The notes under the pieces: model-generated
What the model was told of the DNA's origin: nothing
The model's input: only the letters and a program-made list of their open reading frames with translations
The model's database searches: none
NCBI RefSeq assembly: GCF_025264645.1
Contig: NZ_CP073696.1
Coordinates: 2,790,001-2,854,000, forward strand
Length of the DNA: 64,000 nucleotides
DNA from: Edaphobacter lichenicola
Lineage (GTDB): Bacteria; Acidobacteriota; Terriglobia; Terriglobales; Acidobacteriaceae
Direction: 5' to 3'
Part shown: piece after piece, positions 39,707 through 48,405 of the stretch
Numbering within the stretch: position 1 is the stretch's first letter
Layout of the letters: each line of letters begins with the position of its first letter
Made by a program: the position numbers and the translations under genes

Positions 39707-40726
39707 ATGAAGGCATTGCAGTTTGCCGAAGTCGGTCAGCCATTACAGGTCGCAGACGTTCCAAGACCCAGCGTTTTTCCGGGTGGGTTAGTGTTCAAGG
39801 TCAAAGCCTGCGGTATCTGTGGATCTGACCTGCATGCGGTTGAAGTATCCGGCTTGTTGCAGTCAGGCAACGTCCTCGGACATGAATACTCGGGCGAAGT
39901 TGTTGAGGTCGGTCCTGGAAGCAATGGCTGGAAGATCGGTGATCGCCTCGTCGCGCTTCCCGCGAGACCGTGCGGCACATGTCCTCAGTGCCAGTCTGGC
40001 CTCCATGCGGAATGCAGTCAGATCATCATGCAAGGATTCGATACACGAATGCCTGGCGCCTACGCCGAGTATTCCACTTGTATGGCAGGATTAGCGATAA
40101 AGATCTCTGATGTACTCAGCGACAACGACGCAGCCATGATCGAGCCCCTGGCGGTCGGCCTGAACGCCTGGAGAACCGCCAATGTCGAAGCGGGCGCAAG
40201 CATATTAATCATCGGTGCCGGTGTTATTGGGATCGCAATTGCCAAGTGGGCTAAATTTTTCGGTGCAGGTGACGTCGGCATCAGTGAGATGGTGCCGGCC
40301 CGTCTGGCGCGGGCGCACAATATAGGATTCGATCTTGTCATCGATGCAGCGCAACATGTCAATCCTGTTGCAGAATACGAGCGGCAGACTGGCCGCAAAC
40401 CATCGGTAATCTTCGAATGCGTCGGCCGTCCGATGATCGCCAAGTTGATCGAGATGGCACCCACCAATACGCATCTGGTACTCGTAGGCACAGGTATGCA
40501 AACGGAGAACTTTACGGTAGTCTCTGCGGCTTTGAAGCGCCTGCGCATGTCTTTTCCGGTTGCTTACGTGCGGAGCGATTTTCACTTCGTTCAACGGATG
40601 CTTACTGCGCACCGAGTGACAGTCGATGGTCTTGTGACGGCTACAGTCAACCTTGACGAGGCATCCGCAATGTTCGAGAAGCTCGGTAAACCAAACGACC
40701 ATTGCAAGGTACTGATTGTGCCCTGA
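39707..40726 (+). CDS. Zn-dependent alcohol/polyol dehydrogenase
   Basis: 339 residues, medium-chain dehydrogenase/reductase. The catalytic zinc site has Cys in A-C-G-I-C-G-S-D-L-H and His-Glu in G-H-E-Y-S-G-E. The structural zinc Cys set is C-G-T-C-P-Q-C-x7-C. A Rossmann G-A-G-V-I-G-I-A follows at about 170. It is like threonine/sorbitol dehydrogenases. AGAGGAAA inside the end of tetR serves as ribosome-binding site, so translation is coupled to the regulator. Role: NAD-dependent oxidation of a secondary alcohol, passing the product to the ThDP enzyme or SDR downstream (inference). Confidence 0.88.
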   Translation: MKALQFAEVGQPLQVADVPRPSVFPGGLVFKVKACGICGSDLHAVEVSGLLQSGNVLGHEYSGEVVEVGPGSNGWKIGDRLVALPARPCGTCPQCQSGLHAECSQIIMQGFDTRMPGAYAEYSTCMAGLAIKISDVLSDNDAAMIEPLAVGLNAWRTANVEAGASILIIGAGVIGIAIAKWAKFFGAGDVGISEMVPARLARAHNIGFDLVIDAAQHVNPVAEYERQTGRKPSVIFECVGRPMIAKLIEMAPTNTHLVLVGTGMQTENFTVVSAALKRLRMSFPVAYVRSDFHFVQRMLTAHRVTVDGLVTATVNLDEASAMFEKLGKPNDHCKVLIVP

Positions 40727-40813
40727 GTTAGTTATAGCGATGAGATGGCTGTCGGCATCTGTGATGAGCTGAAGTCAGCATAAGACAGTCAATACGAGAA
40801 AGGTTAAGGGATC

Positions 40814-42523
40814 ATGAGTGACAAGCCATTGCTGCTGCGGCCACCGCAACGATTCGCCAACGCGTTGAAGCGACATGGGGTCGAGTATCTGTTTGGGCAG
40901 AGCAATCCACCCGCACTGACAATGGCTGCAGACGATCTGGGCATTCGGCAAATAGGCTATCGGCAGGAGAATTCTGGCACCTACATGGCCGATGGCTACG
41001 CACGCTCCACAGGTAAGGTTCCGGTCGTCACGGCCCAGAATGGCCCAGCGGCAACCCTGTTGGTACCCGGGCTGGCAGAGTGCCTTTCCGCGTCTAGTCC
41101 CATCATTGCCCTGGTACAGGATGTCGGCCCTAGCACTCAGGATCGCAATGCATTTCAGGAATTGGACCAGATGGAGCTTTTCAAGGGCGTCGCTAAGTGG
41201 ATTCGACGGGTGACGACTGCCGATCGCATCGAAGACTACGTTGACATGGCCTTTACCGCTGCCGCAAGCGGTCGCCCTGGTCCGGCGGTCCTTTTGGTAT
41301 CGATGGAGTTATTGGCCGAGAGAGAGGAAAGACCCATCGCAACACGAAAGGCTCGGCTGGGCACCTATCCAATGGATCGAAGTCAACCCGAGCAGACACA
41401 AGTTGATATTGCAGCCGATTTATTGACCAAGGCCAACGCTCCAATCGTTTACGCGGGGGGCGGCGTTATGGGTTCTGGGGCGCAAGAGGAACTGCGGGCG
41501 TTACAGGAGCTCGCCCATCTGCCTGTTGCAACCAGCACGATGGGCAAAGGCAGCGTAGACGAGACACATCCGCTTTCCATGGGCGTCATTGGATACTTCA
41601 TGGCCACTCGCGGCATGGCCAAATTTGCGAAACCCATGGTGACAGAAGCGGATGTCGTCCTGCTCATTGGAAATCGAACGAACCAGAATGGCACGGACTC
41701 GTGGAAGCTTCTGCCGAAGACAGCAACCTATATTCACATCGATATCGACTCAATGGAGATCGGCCGAAACTATGAATCGGTGCGCCTCAAAGGGGACGCC
41801 AAGCTTACTTTGAGCGCACTGAATGTGGCCATGGCCGCGCAGGATCTGAGCAAGCGACAGTCAGCGCGTGCTTCGATCGTGAGCACTATCGCAACGGCGA
41901 GGCTTCGCCATCAGGAAGAGATCGCCGGTGTGGCGCAATCAAAGGCTGCGCCGATTCGGCCCGAAGCCTTTATGGCCGAGCTCGAAAAGCAACTCGCAGA
42001 TGATCACATCGTGGTGGCAGACGCTAGCTTCTCGTCAATATGGGTTGCCAACTTCCTCACGGCCAAATTCAATCGCCGCTTCATCACACCGCGGGGCCAG
42101 GCCGGTCTAGGATGGGGATTCCCCCTGGCGATGGGGGTCAAGATAGGAAATCCGGATAGGCCCGTCTTCTGCATCGTCGGCGACGGTGGCTTTGGCCATG
42201 TCTGGTCGGAGTTGGAAACGGCGTGTCGCCACGGAATCAACGTCGTGGTTGCGGTCATGAACAATGGCGTTCTTGGCTACCAAAAGCACGCTGAAGATGC
42301 CGGTCTCGGACGTCATACCAATGTTTGCGATTTCGCACCGGTTGACCATGCAGCCATCGCTGAAGCCTGTGGAGTAAGGGGAATTCGACTTGAGCGCGCT
42401 CAGGATATCGCGGCGACAATCAGAGAAGTGCTGGCGGCTAACACAACTGTGTTGATCGACATTCTGGCTGATCCGAATGCCATGCCGCCCGTCACCGCCT
42501 TCGCCAGTTTGCCTAATTACTAA
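40814..42523 (+). CDS. ThDP-dependent enzyme of the acetolactate synthase family
   Basis: 569 residues with three domains. The N-terminal Pyr domain has catalytic Glu52 in Y-R-Q-E-N-S-G-T-Y-M-A-D-G-Y-A-R. The central domain has A-P-I-V-Y-A-G-G-G. The C-terminal PP domain has the ThDP motif V-G-D-G-G-F-G-H-V-W...V-A-V-M-N-N. Conserved Gln in A-Q-N-G-P-A-A. The family covers carboligases (acetolactate synthase, glyoxylate carboligase) and 2-oxoacid or 2-hydroxyacyl-CoA lyases. No small regulatory subunit is adjacent, which argues against a biosynthetic ALS. In context, decarboxylation or lysis of a 2-oxo or 2-hydroxyacyl intermediate is likelier. AAGGGA precedes the ATG; the gene is 87 bases after the dehydrogenase in the TetR operon. 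Confidence 0.85.
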   Translation: MSDKPLLLRPPQRFANALKRHGVEYLFGQSNPPALTMAADDLGIRQIGYRQENSGTYMADGYARSTGKVPVVTAQNGPAATLLVPGLAECLSASSPIIALVQDVGPSTQDRNAFQELDQMELFKGVAKWIRRVTTADRIEDYVDMAFTAAASGRPGPAVLLVSMELLAEREERPIATRKARLGTYPMDRSQPEQTQVDIAADLLTKANAPIVYAGGGVMGSGAQEELRALQELAHLPVATSTMGKGSVDETHPLSMGVIGYFMATRGMAKFAKPMVTEADVVLLIGNRTNQNGTDSWKLLPKTATYIHIDIDSMEIGRNYESVRLKGDAKLTLSALNVAMAAQDLSKRQSARASIVSTIATARLRHQEEIAGVAQSKAAPIRPEAFMAELEKQLADDHIVVADASFSSIWVANFLTAKFNRRFITPRGQAGLGWGFPLAMGVKIGNPDRPVFCIVGDGGFGHVWSELETACRHGINVVVAVMNNGVLGYQKHAEDAGLGRHTNVCDFAPVDHAAIAEACGVRGIRLERAQDIAATIREVLAANTTVLIDILADPNAMPPVTAFASLPNY

Positions 42524-42589
42524 CAAGTATGAACTAGCGAAACAAGTTGCTCAAACCTAAGCGTGCATACGTCGACATAGGAGAAAATC

Positions 42590-43357
42590 GTGAACACCTC
42601 AACCCCCTTCAGCCTTCATGGCAAGTCGATCTTCATCACCGGTGGTTCGTCAGGTATAGGTCTCGGAACGTGCTACCGGTGCGTGCATGAGGGTGCACGC
42701 GTAATCATCGCCGACATTCAGGCGCCTCCGCAACCTGTGTTGGATGCGGGCGGTATCTTCGTTGAGGTGGACGTGACCGATCGCGACAAGGTGATCGATG
42801 CCTTCCAGCAAGCGGAGACATCTATCGGCAAGCTCGACGTCATCATTCACAATGCCGGAAAACCCGGGAACGGCAAGCACCTGACCGATTCTGACGAAGA
42901 GATGCTTGACAGCGTGGTAAATCTAAATCTCTACGGAACGTACTACATCTTGAAGTATGGGCCTGCGTACATGCGCGACGGCGGCTCGATCATAAATACC
43001 GCCTCCGTCGCCGGTCTACAGCAAAATGAGGGCTTCTTCGATTACAGCGCAACGAAGGCGGCAATCATCAGCATGACCAAGACCGCTGCGGTGGAGTTAG
43101 GCATCCGCGGCATCCGTTGCAACGCGGTCGCACCGGGTCCTGTTAGAACGCCCATGTTGCCGCCGGGACATATCCTGAACGCGCTCGCAAAAAATCTTTC
43201 GGCTCTGGGACGAATCGCCGAAATTGATGATCTGGTGGGTGTGTATCACTTTCTCGCCAGCGACCAAAGCAGGTACATCACTGGCCACACCCTGGTCGTA
43301 GATGGCGGACGCTTGGCCGGCTTTCGCACCGAAGTGTTGGGTCGTTTGGCCGGCTAA
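42590..43357 (+). CDS. Short-chain dehydrogenase/reductase (SDR)
   Basis: 255 residues, classical SDR. The sequence has T-G-G-S-S-G-I-G-L-G at about 18, N-A-G-K-P at 90, then Ser in N-T-A-S-V-A-G-L and catalytic Y-S-A-T-K. P-G-P-V-R-T-P-M follows the last sheet. Start is a GTG with AGGAGA nearby upstream. Role: NAD(P)-dependent alcohol/ketone interconversion. It is the last gene of the TetR, Zn-dehydrogenase, ThDP enzyme, SDR series (gap 66 bases). Confidence 0.88.
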   Translation: MNTSTPFSLHGKSIFITGGSSGIGLGTCYRCVHEGARVIIADIQAPPQPVLDAGGIFVEVDVTDRDKVIDAFQQAETSIGKLDVIIHNAGKPGNGKHLTDSDEEMLDSVVNLNLYGTYYILKYGPAYMRDGGSIINTASVAGLQQNEGFFDYSATKAAIISMTKTAAVELGIRGIRCNAVAPGPVRTPMLPPGHILNALAKNLSALGRIAEIDDLVGVYHFLASDQSRYITGHTLVVDGGRLAGFRTEVLGRLAG

Positions 43358-43493
43358 GGTTTTGCCGGGCGCCCAATCGGAGTCCAATAATCGGTGCCTA
43401 GGGATTCGTCTCTTGATTACTATGGCCCTTTCGACAGCAGAATGACGCGGAAAGGGATCACATTTGAAAGCGTGTTTCTGCAGCGGAAGTAGC

Positions 43494-43850
43494 CGATGTA
43501 CAACGGCGGGATGACGTGGGGACGGGAGGATTATAAGGCCAATTCAAACGCGGAAGAGCTTTCGCCTGAATATACAGACGCAGCGCTGCACCGCATCGAT
43601 GACGGGACCATGCTCACGATCGCGCATCTTATCGGCCCGCTCGAAGCGCTGAACGATGAGAGGATGACGGTGTTCAAGCGCCGCTGTTCCTGTTCAAAGG
43701 GAGGCATGACTATGCGTGGCCGATCCCTGGTTTCAGAAAGTGCATGCACCCGAGAAAAGATTTGTTTGATTTGAAGGCTCGGCGCACATGGTGATGCAGG
43801 AAGAGCCGGGGCGGTTTCTATATCACCTGGCGTCGGTAAATGCGCTGGTC
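43494..43850 (+). pseudogene. C-terminal relic of an alpha/beta hydrolase
   Basis: The first frame reads P-M-Y-N-G-G-M-T-W-G-R-E-D-Y-K-A-N-S, then T-M-L-T-I-A-H-L-I-G-P-L-E-A-L-N-D-E-R-M. After frameshifts, G-R-H-D-Y-A-W-P, then A-P-E-K-R-F-V, TGA, F-E-G-S-A-H-M-V-M-Q-E-E-P-G-R-F-L-Y-H-L follow. These are the C-terminal segments of proline-iminopeptidase-like hydrolases: the catalytic Asp region G-R-H-D-Y and the catalytic His in G-S-A-H-M. The TGA stands at the conserved Trp of F-V-W-F-E-G. The N-terminal half with the serine nucleophile is gone. It lies between the SDR and the convergent aldehyde dehydrogenase and could be the lost esterase of the pathway. Confidence 0.75.
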
Positions 43851-43912
43851 CCCTATTTGTTCCACGCTGGCCTGCACAAGCGATTTTCGCAGCATCACGA
43901 GTTCAGAGTCGC

Positions 43913-45379
43913 TTAGCCCGCGGGAACCTGTCTCACAATATCCACCGAACTCTGAGAAGGCGAGACAAATGCGTCGAAGAGTGGCCCTTCGCCACGAACA
44001 ACAATTCCGCGCTGGTTTGAGAACTCCCGAAACCCTTCCTCGCCGTGGTGCCGACCCATCCCGCTCATACCCACACCACCGAAGGCCAAAGCCTTGAGAC
44101 CCGCCTGGATGGCACATGCGTTAACAGCACCTCCGCCCGACGATGTTTCGCTGAGAATGTGGTCGATGGTAACAACATCATCGCCGTAGACATACACCCC
44201 AAGCGGACTGTCGTTCGCGTTTATGCGTTCGATGACCTGCTCAACCTCGTCATAGGGAATCACGGGCATGATCGGTCCAAAGATCTCCTCATGCATCATG
44301 CGCAGGTCGGGCGCGGGATCCATCACGAGTGAGAGCGGCATCCGCCGAGTTTCACGGTCTACCAGCCCATCCTGCTCGAGCATCACAATGCGAGTTCCAC
44401 GGTTCTTGGCCTCCGCCAGGAGGTCCGTCATTCGGTCTAAGTGGCGCTCCGAGATAATACCGGTACACGCGGCCGAGCGGGCATAATCGGGCGCGGCTTT
44501 CGCCATAAACTGCGCTGCAATCCGGGCAAACGTGTCCAGGTCCGATCTTGGCACAAAACAATGGTCGACCGTGACGCACATCTGCCCGTTCTTGATCATC
44601 TTGACGCCGATCACGCTACCGACCGACTCAGGCGTAACGCTACCGGGCAACAGCACAGCGGGACATTTGCCTCCAAGTTCAAGCGTTACGGGCGTAAGGT
44701 TTTGCGCTGCAGCCGCCATTACCTGACGGCCGACGTTGGAGCTGCCGGTATAAAGCAGGTGATCGAATGGTAGAGCAGTAAAAGCGCGCGAGAGATCCAG
44801 ACCACCCACCGCAACGTAGACAAGGTCGGGAGCAAAGGTTGCAGACACCATCTCACGCATCAGCGTGGCAGAGGCGGGGGTAAACTCCGACGGCTTCAGC
44901 ATCACACGGTTGCCAGCCGCGAGCATGTCGACTATAGGACCGAGACCGATCTCAAAGGGGAAATTCCACGGGGCAATATTGCCGACCACTCCCTTAGGCT
45001 GGCTCTTGACCAAGGCTCTCAAAACCCCCTTGTAAGCGGGGTCCACTTCACGTGGCATCGGCTGCATCCATTCTTCGAGATGCGCCAGCGCATACTCGGC
45101 CCGCGCAGTCACCGCGAGCACTTCAAGCACTTCGGCCATTGGAGCCGGGTGCACGCCGAAGTCCGCGCTCAGAGCTTCATAAATCCGCTCACGGTTCGTC
45201 AGCATCATGGAGATGATCTGTTCGAGACGTCTCCGCCGCTCGGCGAAGCTCGGCTGCCGGTCCACGGCGAAGGCGCGGCGCTGGGCTTCGAAAGCCGTGC
45301 GTAACTCGCTGATGACCGTCGAATCGTCAGTATCGGTTGCAACTGCGGGTGTTGTCTCTTCCGTTTGCAGTAATGACAT
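43913..45379 (-). CDS. Aldehyde dehydrogenase, coniferyl-aldehyde type
   Basis: 488 residues. The sequence has A-P-W-N-F-P-F-E-I-G-L-G-P in the cofactor region, Y-T-G-S-S-N-V-G, the base Glu in L-E-L-G-G-K-C-P-A-V-L and the catalytic Cys in G-Q-M-C-V-T-V-D-H-C. The shape (no W-N-F-P-x-x-M but N-F-P-F-E-I-G, and the D-H motif after Cys) is that of coniferyl-aldehyde dehydrogenases and membrane-type fatty-aldehyde dehydrogenases. Role: NAD-dependent oxidation of an aromatic or aliphatic aldehyde. AGGGAGA precedes the ATG. The promoter carries the second copy of the 41-bp TetR-type operator, so it is probably co-regulated with the TonB receptor 5 kb away. Confidence 0.88.
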   Translation of the reverse strand: MSLLQTEETTPAVATDTDDSTVISELRTAFEAQRRAFAVDRQPSFAERRRRLEQIISMMLTNRERIYEALSADFGVHPAPMAEVLEVLAVTARAEYALAHLEEWMQPMPREVDPAYKGVLRALVKSQPKGVVGNIAPWNFPFEIGLGPIVDMLAAGNRVMLKPSEFTPASATLMREMVSATFAPDLVYVAVGGLDLSRAFTALPFDHLLYTGSSNVGRQVMAAAAQNLTPVTLELGGKCPAVLLPGSVTPESVGSVIGVKMIKNGQMCVTVDHCFVPRSDLDTFARIAAQFMAKAAPDYARSAACTGIISERHLDRMTDLLAEAKNRGTRIVMLEQDGLVDRETRRMPLSLVMDPAPDLRMMHEEIFGPIMPVIPYDEVEQVIERINANDSPLGVYVYGDDVVTIDHILSETSSGGGAVNACAIQAGLKALAFGGVGMSGMGRHHGEEGFREFSNQRGIVVRGEGPLFDAFVSPSQSSVDIVRQVPAG

Positions 45380-45403
45380 AGGCTCTCCCTTAGCGGCCGC
45401 ATC

Positions 45404-45444
45404 AATCTAGTCCACACTTGATACTCTAGTCAAGACTAGTTTTT
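45404..45444 (-). promoter_or_regulatory. Promoter-operator of the aldehyde dehydrogenase, copy 2
   Basis: On the minus strand, -35 TTGACT (45428-45433) and -10 TAGATT (45404-45409) with an 18-base spacer, ending 25 bases before the ATG. It matches 38916-38956 at 38 of 41 bases. Here the inverted repeat is perfect: CTAGTC-AA-GACTAG (45426-45439), overlapping the -35 box. This fits repression by the TetR protein at 39030. Confidence 0.75.
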
Positions 45445-45558
45445 AAGTGAAACCCGATACGGTCGGGATTCAGATCCGCAACAGGCCGTGCACCCGCCGA
45501 TCAAACAGTCCGAATAGGTTCGGAGCAGATGCGGGCACTTCGTTCCCAACATCCTCGT

Positions 45559-46746
45559 TTATGGACGGTTTCTTCCGAGGCGGTCGTGGCTTGAAACCCA
45601 GTCCCCGCGTACGATCGCGCTACTAAGCGAGATCTCACCGGCGAGCACTGTAGCCGCGCATATCTCGGAGAACTTGTTCACGTGTCCTGCTCCGTAACAG
45701 CCGACCAGATCGAGGCACTCTCGCTGCGTGGGGAGAGCAGTACCACCACCGTAGGTTGCGACGACCAGTGAAGGGATCGTGATCGACCAGTAGTAATCAC
45801 CATTGGTGAGAAGTTGAGCATAAACAATCGCGGCTTGAGACTCCGCTACGTTGGCAACGTCCTGACCCGTCGCAATGAAGAGAGCTGTCAACCCGTTCGC
45901 AGAGTGCGCTCCGTTGTTCGAAGAACCCACCATGAAGGCGCCTGCCTGGGAGATCTGACGCACATGAAATAGCGTCTCCGCGTCGACGCCCATGATGCGC
46001 TTCAGGACATCGCCGGAGATGATTGCCTCCGCGATCACGCGCTTCCCGCGTGTCTCGATCGTGTTCATCTGCGAGTGTTTCTTATCGGTGTCGATGTTTC
46101 CCGATAAGACAAAGTGGGGGCGATGCGGATGATTGGTCTGAATCCAAATGCAGGCAGCGAGGGTAGCTTTACCAACCATGTTCTGACCGGCTGCATCGCC
46201 GGTGGTGTAGTTGAAACGCAGATAAAGCAGTGGCCCAATGATGTAGTTTCTAATCTCGACGAGCGTTCCAGCCGAGGTTGTAGCCTCGGCCGCCTGCTTG
46301 ATTTCGTTATAGTGAGCATCAATCCACTCGCCTAGTGTGCGGGCTTCCAGGGCATCGTTCAACTCAAAAACGGGAGATCGCTGCATACTGTGCTTGACTA
46401 CCGTTGTCTTGACACCGCCACACTCGGTGAGCAATCGCATACCACGGTTGTAGCTTGCGACTAATGTGCCTTCGGTCGTCGCCATGGGGATGTAGAAATC
46501 ACCTTGCGCATGCTCCCCGGCAATTCGGAGAGGACCTGCAAGCCCGAGAGGAACCTGTGCCACTCCAGTGAAATTTTCAACGTTTCCAGGGAGCAGCGAA
46601 GGATCGAGGGAGTACTGAGCAACGTGCTCGAGAACGGTGCCAGTCCGTTCTTCTGCAAACGCCCGCCGTACAGCAGCAGCGTCACGAGTGTAGTCATCGT
46701 TCTTGTCGCGCGGTATAGGTATGCGTTCGAGACCTTTCGTCGTCAT
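45559..46746 (-). CDS. HMG-CoA reductase, class I-like
   Basis: 395 residues covering the catalytic domain. The start reads E-N-F-T-G-V-A-Q-V-P-L-G-L-A-G-P-L. Catalytic residues are visible: Glu92 in M-A-T-T-E-G, Lys222 or Lys223 in D-K-K-H-S, Asp296 in T-G-Q-D-V-A-N-V, and His387 in S-S-H-D-R-L-G-R. The NADPH-domain motif G-D-A-A-G-Q-N-M is at 183. The M-A-T-T-E-G-T-L-V-A-S signature places it with class I (biosynthetic, NADPH) enzymes, not the Pseudomonas mevalonii class II. Role: reduction of HMG-CoA to mevalonate. No other mevalonate-pathway gene is nearby. The start lies only 16 bases from that of the divergent thioesterase, so the promoters must overlap the coding regions. Confidence 0.92.
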   Translation of the reverse strand: MTTKGLERIPIPRDKNDDYTRDAAAVRRAFAEERTGTVLEHVAQYSLDPSLLPGNVENFTGVAQVPLGLAGPLRIAGEHAQGDFYIPMATTEGTLVASYNRGMRLLTECGGVKTTVVKHSMQRSPVFELNDALEARTLGEWIDAHYNEIKQAAEATTSAGTLVEIRNYIIGPLLYLRFNYTTGDAAGQNMVGKATLAACIWIQTNHPHRPHFVLSGNIDTDKKHSQMNTIETRGKRVIAEAIISGDVLKRIMGVDAETLFHVRQISQAGAFMVGSSNNGAHSANGLTALFIATGQDVANVAESQAAIVYAQLLTNGDYYWSITIPSLVVATYGGGTALPTQRECLDLVGCYGAGHVNKFSEICAATVLAGEISLSSAIVRGDWVSSHDRLGRNRP

Positions 46747-46762
46747 GGTTTGCTAGGCTACC

Positions 46763-47236
46763 ATGGCAGGCGTCCAAAATTTCCGTCCAGCGTGGGAATC
46801 GTTAATGGCAGAACGCAACGAATACCGGCATTTCTTATCCATCGGAACGCGATGGAGAGACAACGATATCTATGGTCACGTAAATAACATCGAGTACTAC
46901 AGTTACTTTGACACAGCCATCAACACGTATCTGATTACTTTTGGAGAGCTCGATATTCATTCAGGGACTTTGATAGGTGTGTGTGCGGAGTCGCACTGCA
47001 AGTTTGTGGCAGAACTATCGTTCCCAGAGATCGTTGAAGCCGGTCTACGCGTGGAACACCTGGGTGCAAGCAGTGTTAGGTACGGTATCGGGCTATTTCG
47101 CAAGGGAGACGTCGCAGCGGCTGCGGAAGGTTGGTTTGTGCACGTCTTTGTCGATCGCTCCAACCGCCGGCCTTCCCCGCTGACGCCGGCCTTACGCGCG
47201 GCGTTGGAAACGCTACACGTGACGGTGCAGCCATGA
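46763..47236 (+). CDS. Acyl-CoA thioesterase, hotdog fold (4HBT type)
   Basis: 157 residues. The active-site segment R-W-R-D-N-D-I-Y-G-H-V-N-N-I-E-Y-Y is the 4-hydroxybenzoyl-CoA-thioesterase motif D-x-D-x-x-G-H-V-N-N, with the second Asp as catalytic residue. Role: hydrolysis of a short or aromatic acyl-CoA. The ATG at 46763 has only AGG nearby; the ATG at 46805 starts closer to the fold and is an alternative. It overlaps the next gene by ATGA and opens a three-gene operon. Confidence 0.87.
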   Translation: MAGVQNFRPAWESLMAERNEYRHFLSIGTRWRDNDIYGHVNNIEYYSYFDTAINTYLITFGELDIHSGTLIGVCAESHCKFVAELSFPEIVEAGLRVEHLGASSVRYGIGLFRKGDVAAAAEGWFVHVFVDRSNRRPSPLTPALRAALETLHVTVQP

Positions 47237-48405
47237 AGGTTAGAGCGGCAGTTTTGCGCAGCAGCGGAAGGCCGCACCCGTACGCAGAATCGCGACCGCT
47301 TGGGATCGAAGAAGTGGAACTAGATCCCCCGGGCCGAGAAGAGGTGCTTGTGCGCATCATTGCCGCAGGCCTTTGCCATTCAGACCTTTCGGTGATTGAT
47401 GGATCGCGTCCGCGTCCGCTTCCGATGGTGTTGGGGCATGAAGCTGCCGGTGAGATCGTGGAACTCGGACAGGGAGTCGCGGGCTTTGCGATCGGGGATC
47501 GCGTTGTGTTTTCGTTTGTGCCGATGTGCGGCCACTGTGAACCGTGTTCCACGGGGAGACCAGCCCTATGTGAACCTGGGGCTTCCGCAAATGCAGCGGG
47601 AGAGCTGATGGAAGGTGGTAGCCGCTGGAAGGACGCGTCTGGCCAGCCTCTGCAACATCACTTAGGCGTATCCGCGTTTGCAGAGTTCGTTGTGGCATCC
47701 TCACGATCTGTCGTGAAGGTGGATAATGACCTCCCGCCGGAGATTGCGGCACTGTTTGGCTGCGCCGTTCTTACAGGTGTGGGCGCAGTTGTAAATACTG
47801 CGAAGGTTTCATCGGGAGAGAGTATTGCCATCTTTGGGCTGGGAGGAGTTGGTCTCGCTTCCTTGCTGGGTTCTCGCTGCTCCGGAGCCTACCCCGTGAT
47901 TGCCGTGGACGTAAACCAGGAAAAGCTTGCACTTGCGCTTGAGCTAGGAGCACACTACGCCTTCGATGCAAGATCTGAAAGCCTTATAGAAGATTTACGC
48001 CAGATCACACGAGGCGGAGTTCAATACGCAATCGAATCAGTCGGGAACGAAGCTGTCCTTGCACAGGCGTACTCGGCGACCCGTCGCGGCGGCACTACCG
48101 TGAGTGTTGGACTGCCCGCCCCCGATAAGCGGGTGAACATACCATCGGTTAGTTTGGTCGCCGAAGAGCGCACCATTAGAGGTTCGTATATGGGTTCGTG
48201 TGTTCCATCGCGGGATCTGCCTCGCTTCATTGCCCTGTATCGCGCCGGCTTGCTTCCCGTAGATCGCCTGCTCACACGTCGTCTGCTCACACATCGTCTG
48301 AATCTTAAAGATCTCAACGATGGCTTCGACCGATTGGCGCGTGGAGAGGCAATTCGACAAGTTGTAATATTCGATTCTCCTTCTGCAGCGAGGTCTACTC
48401 GATGA
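47233..48405 (+). CDS. Zn-dependent alcohol dehydrogenase (class III-like)
   Basis: 390 residues, medium-chain family. The catalytic zinc ligands are Cys in A-G-L-C-H-S-D-L-S, His-Glu in G-H-E-A-A-G-E, and Cys in A-L-F-G-C-A-V-L-T-G. The structural Cys set is M-C-G-H-C-E-P-C-x7-C. The Rossmann motif is G-L-G-G-V-G-L-A. Length and the long insert after the zinc lobe are like aryl-alcohol or formaldehyde dehydrogenases. The ATG overlaps the thioesterase stop as ATGA, so translation is coupled. The frame is open further up but that part belongs to the previous gene. Confidence 0.9.
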   Translation: MKVRAAVLRSSGRPHPYAESRPLGIEEVELDPPGREEVLVRIIAAGLCHSDLSVIDGSRPRPLPMVLGHEAAGEIVELGQGVAGFAIGDRVVFSFVPMCGHCEPCSTGRPALCEPGASANAAGELMEGGSRWKDASGQPLQHHLGVSAFAEFVVASSRSVVKVDNDLPPEIAALFGCAVLTGVGAVVNTAKVSSGESIAIFGLGGVGLASLLGSRCSGAYPVIAVDVNQEKLALALELGAHYAFDARSESLIEDLRQITRGGVQYAIESVGNEAVLAQAYSATRRGGTTVSVGLPAPDKRVNIPSVSLVAEERTIRGSYMGSCVPSRDLPRFIALYRAGLLPVDRLLTRRLLTHRLNLKDLNDGFDRLARGEAIRQVVIFDSPSAARSTR

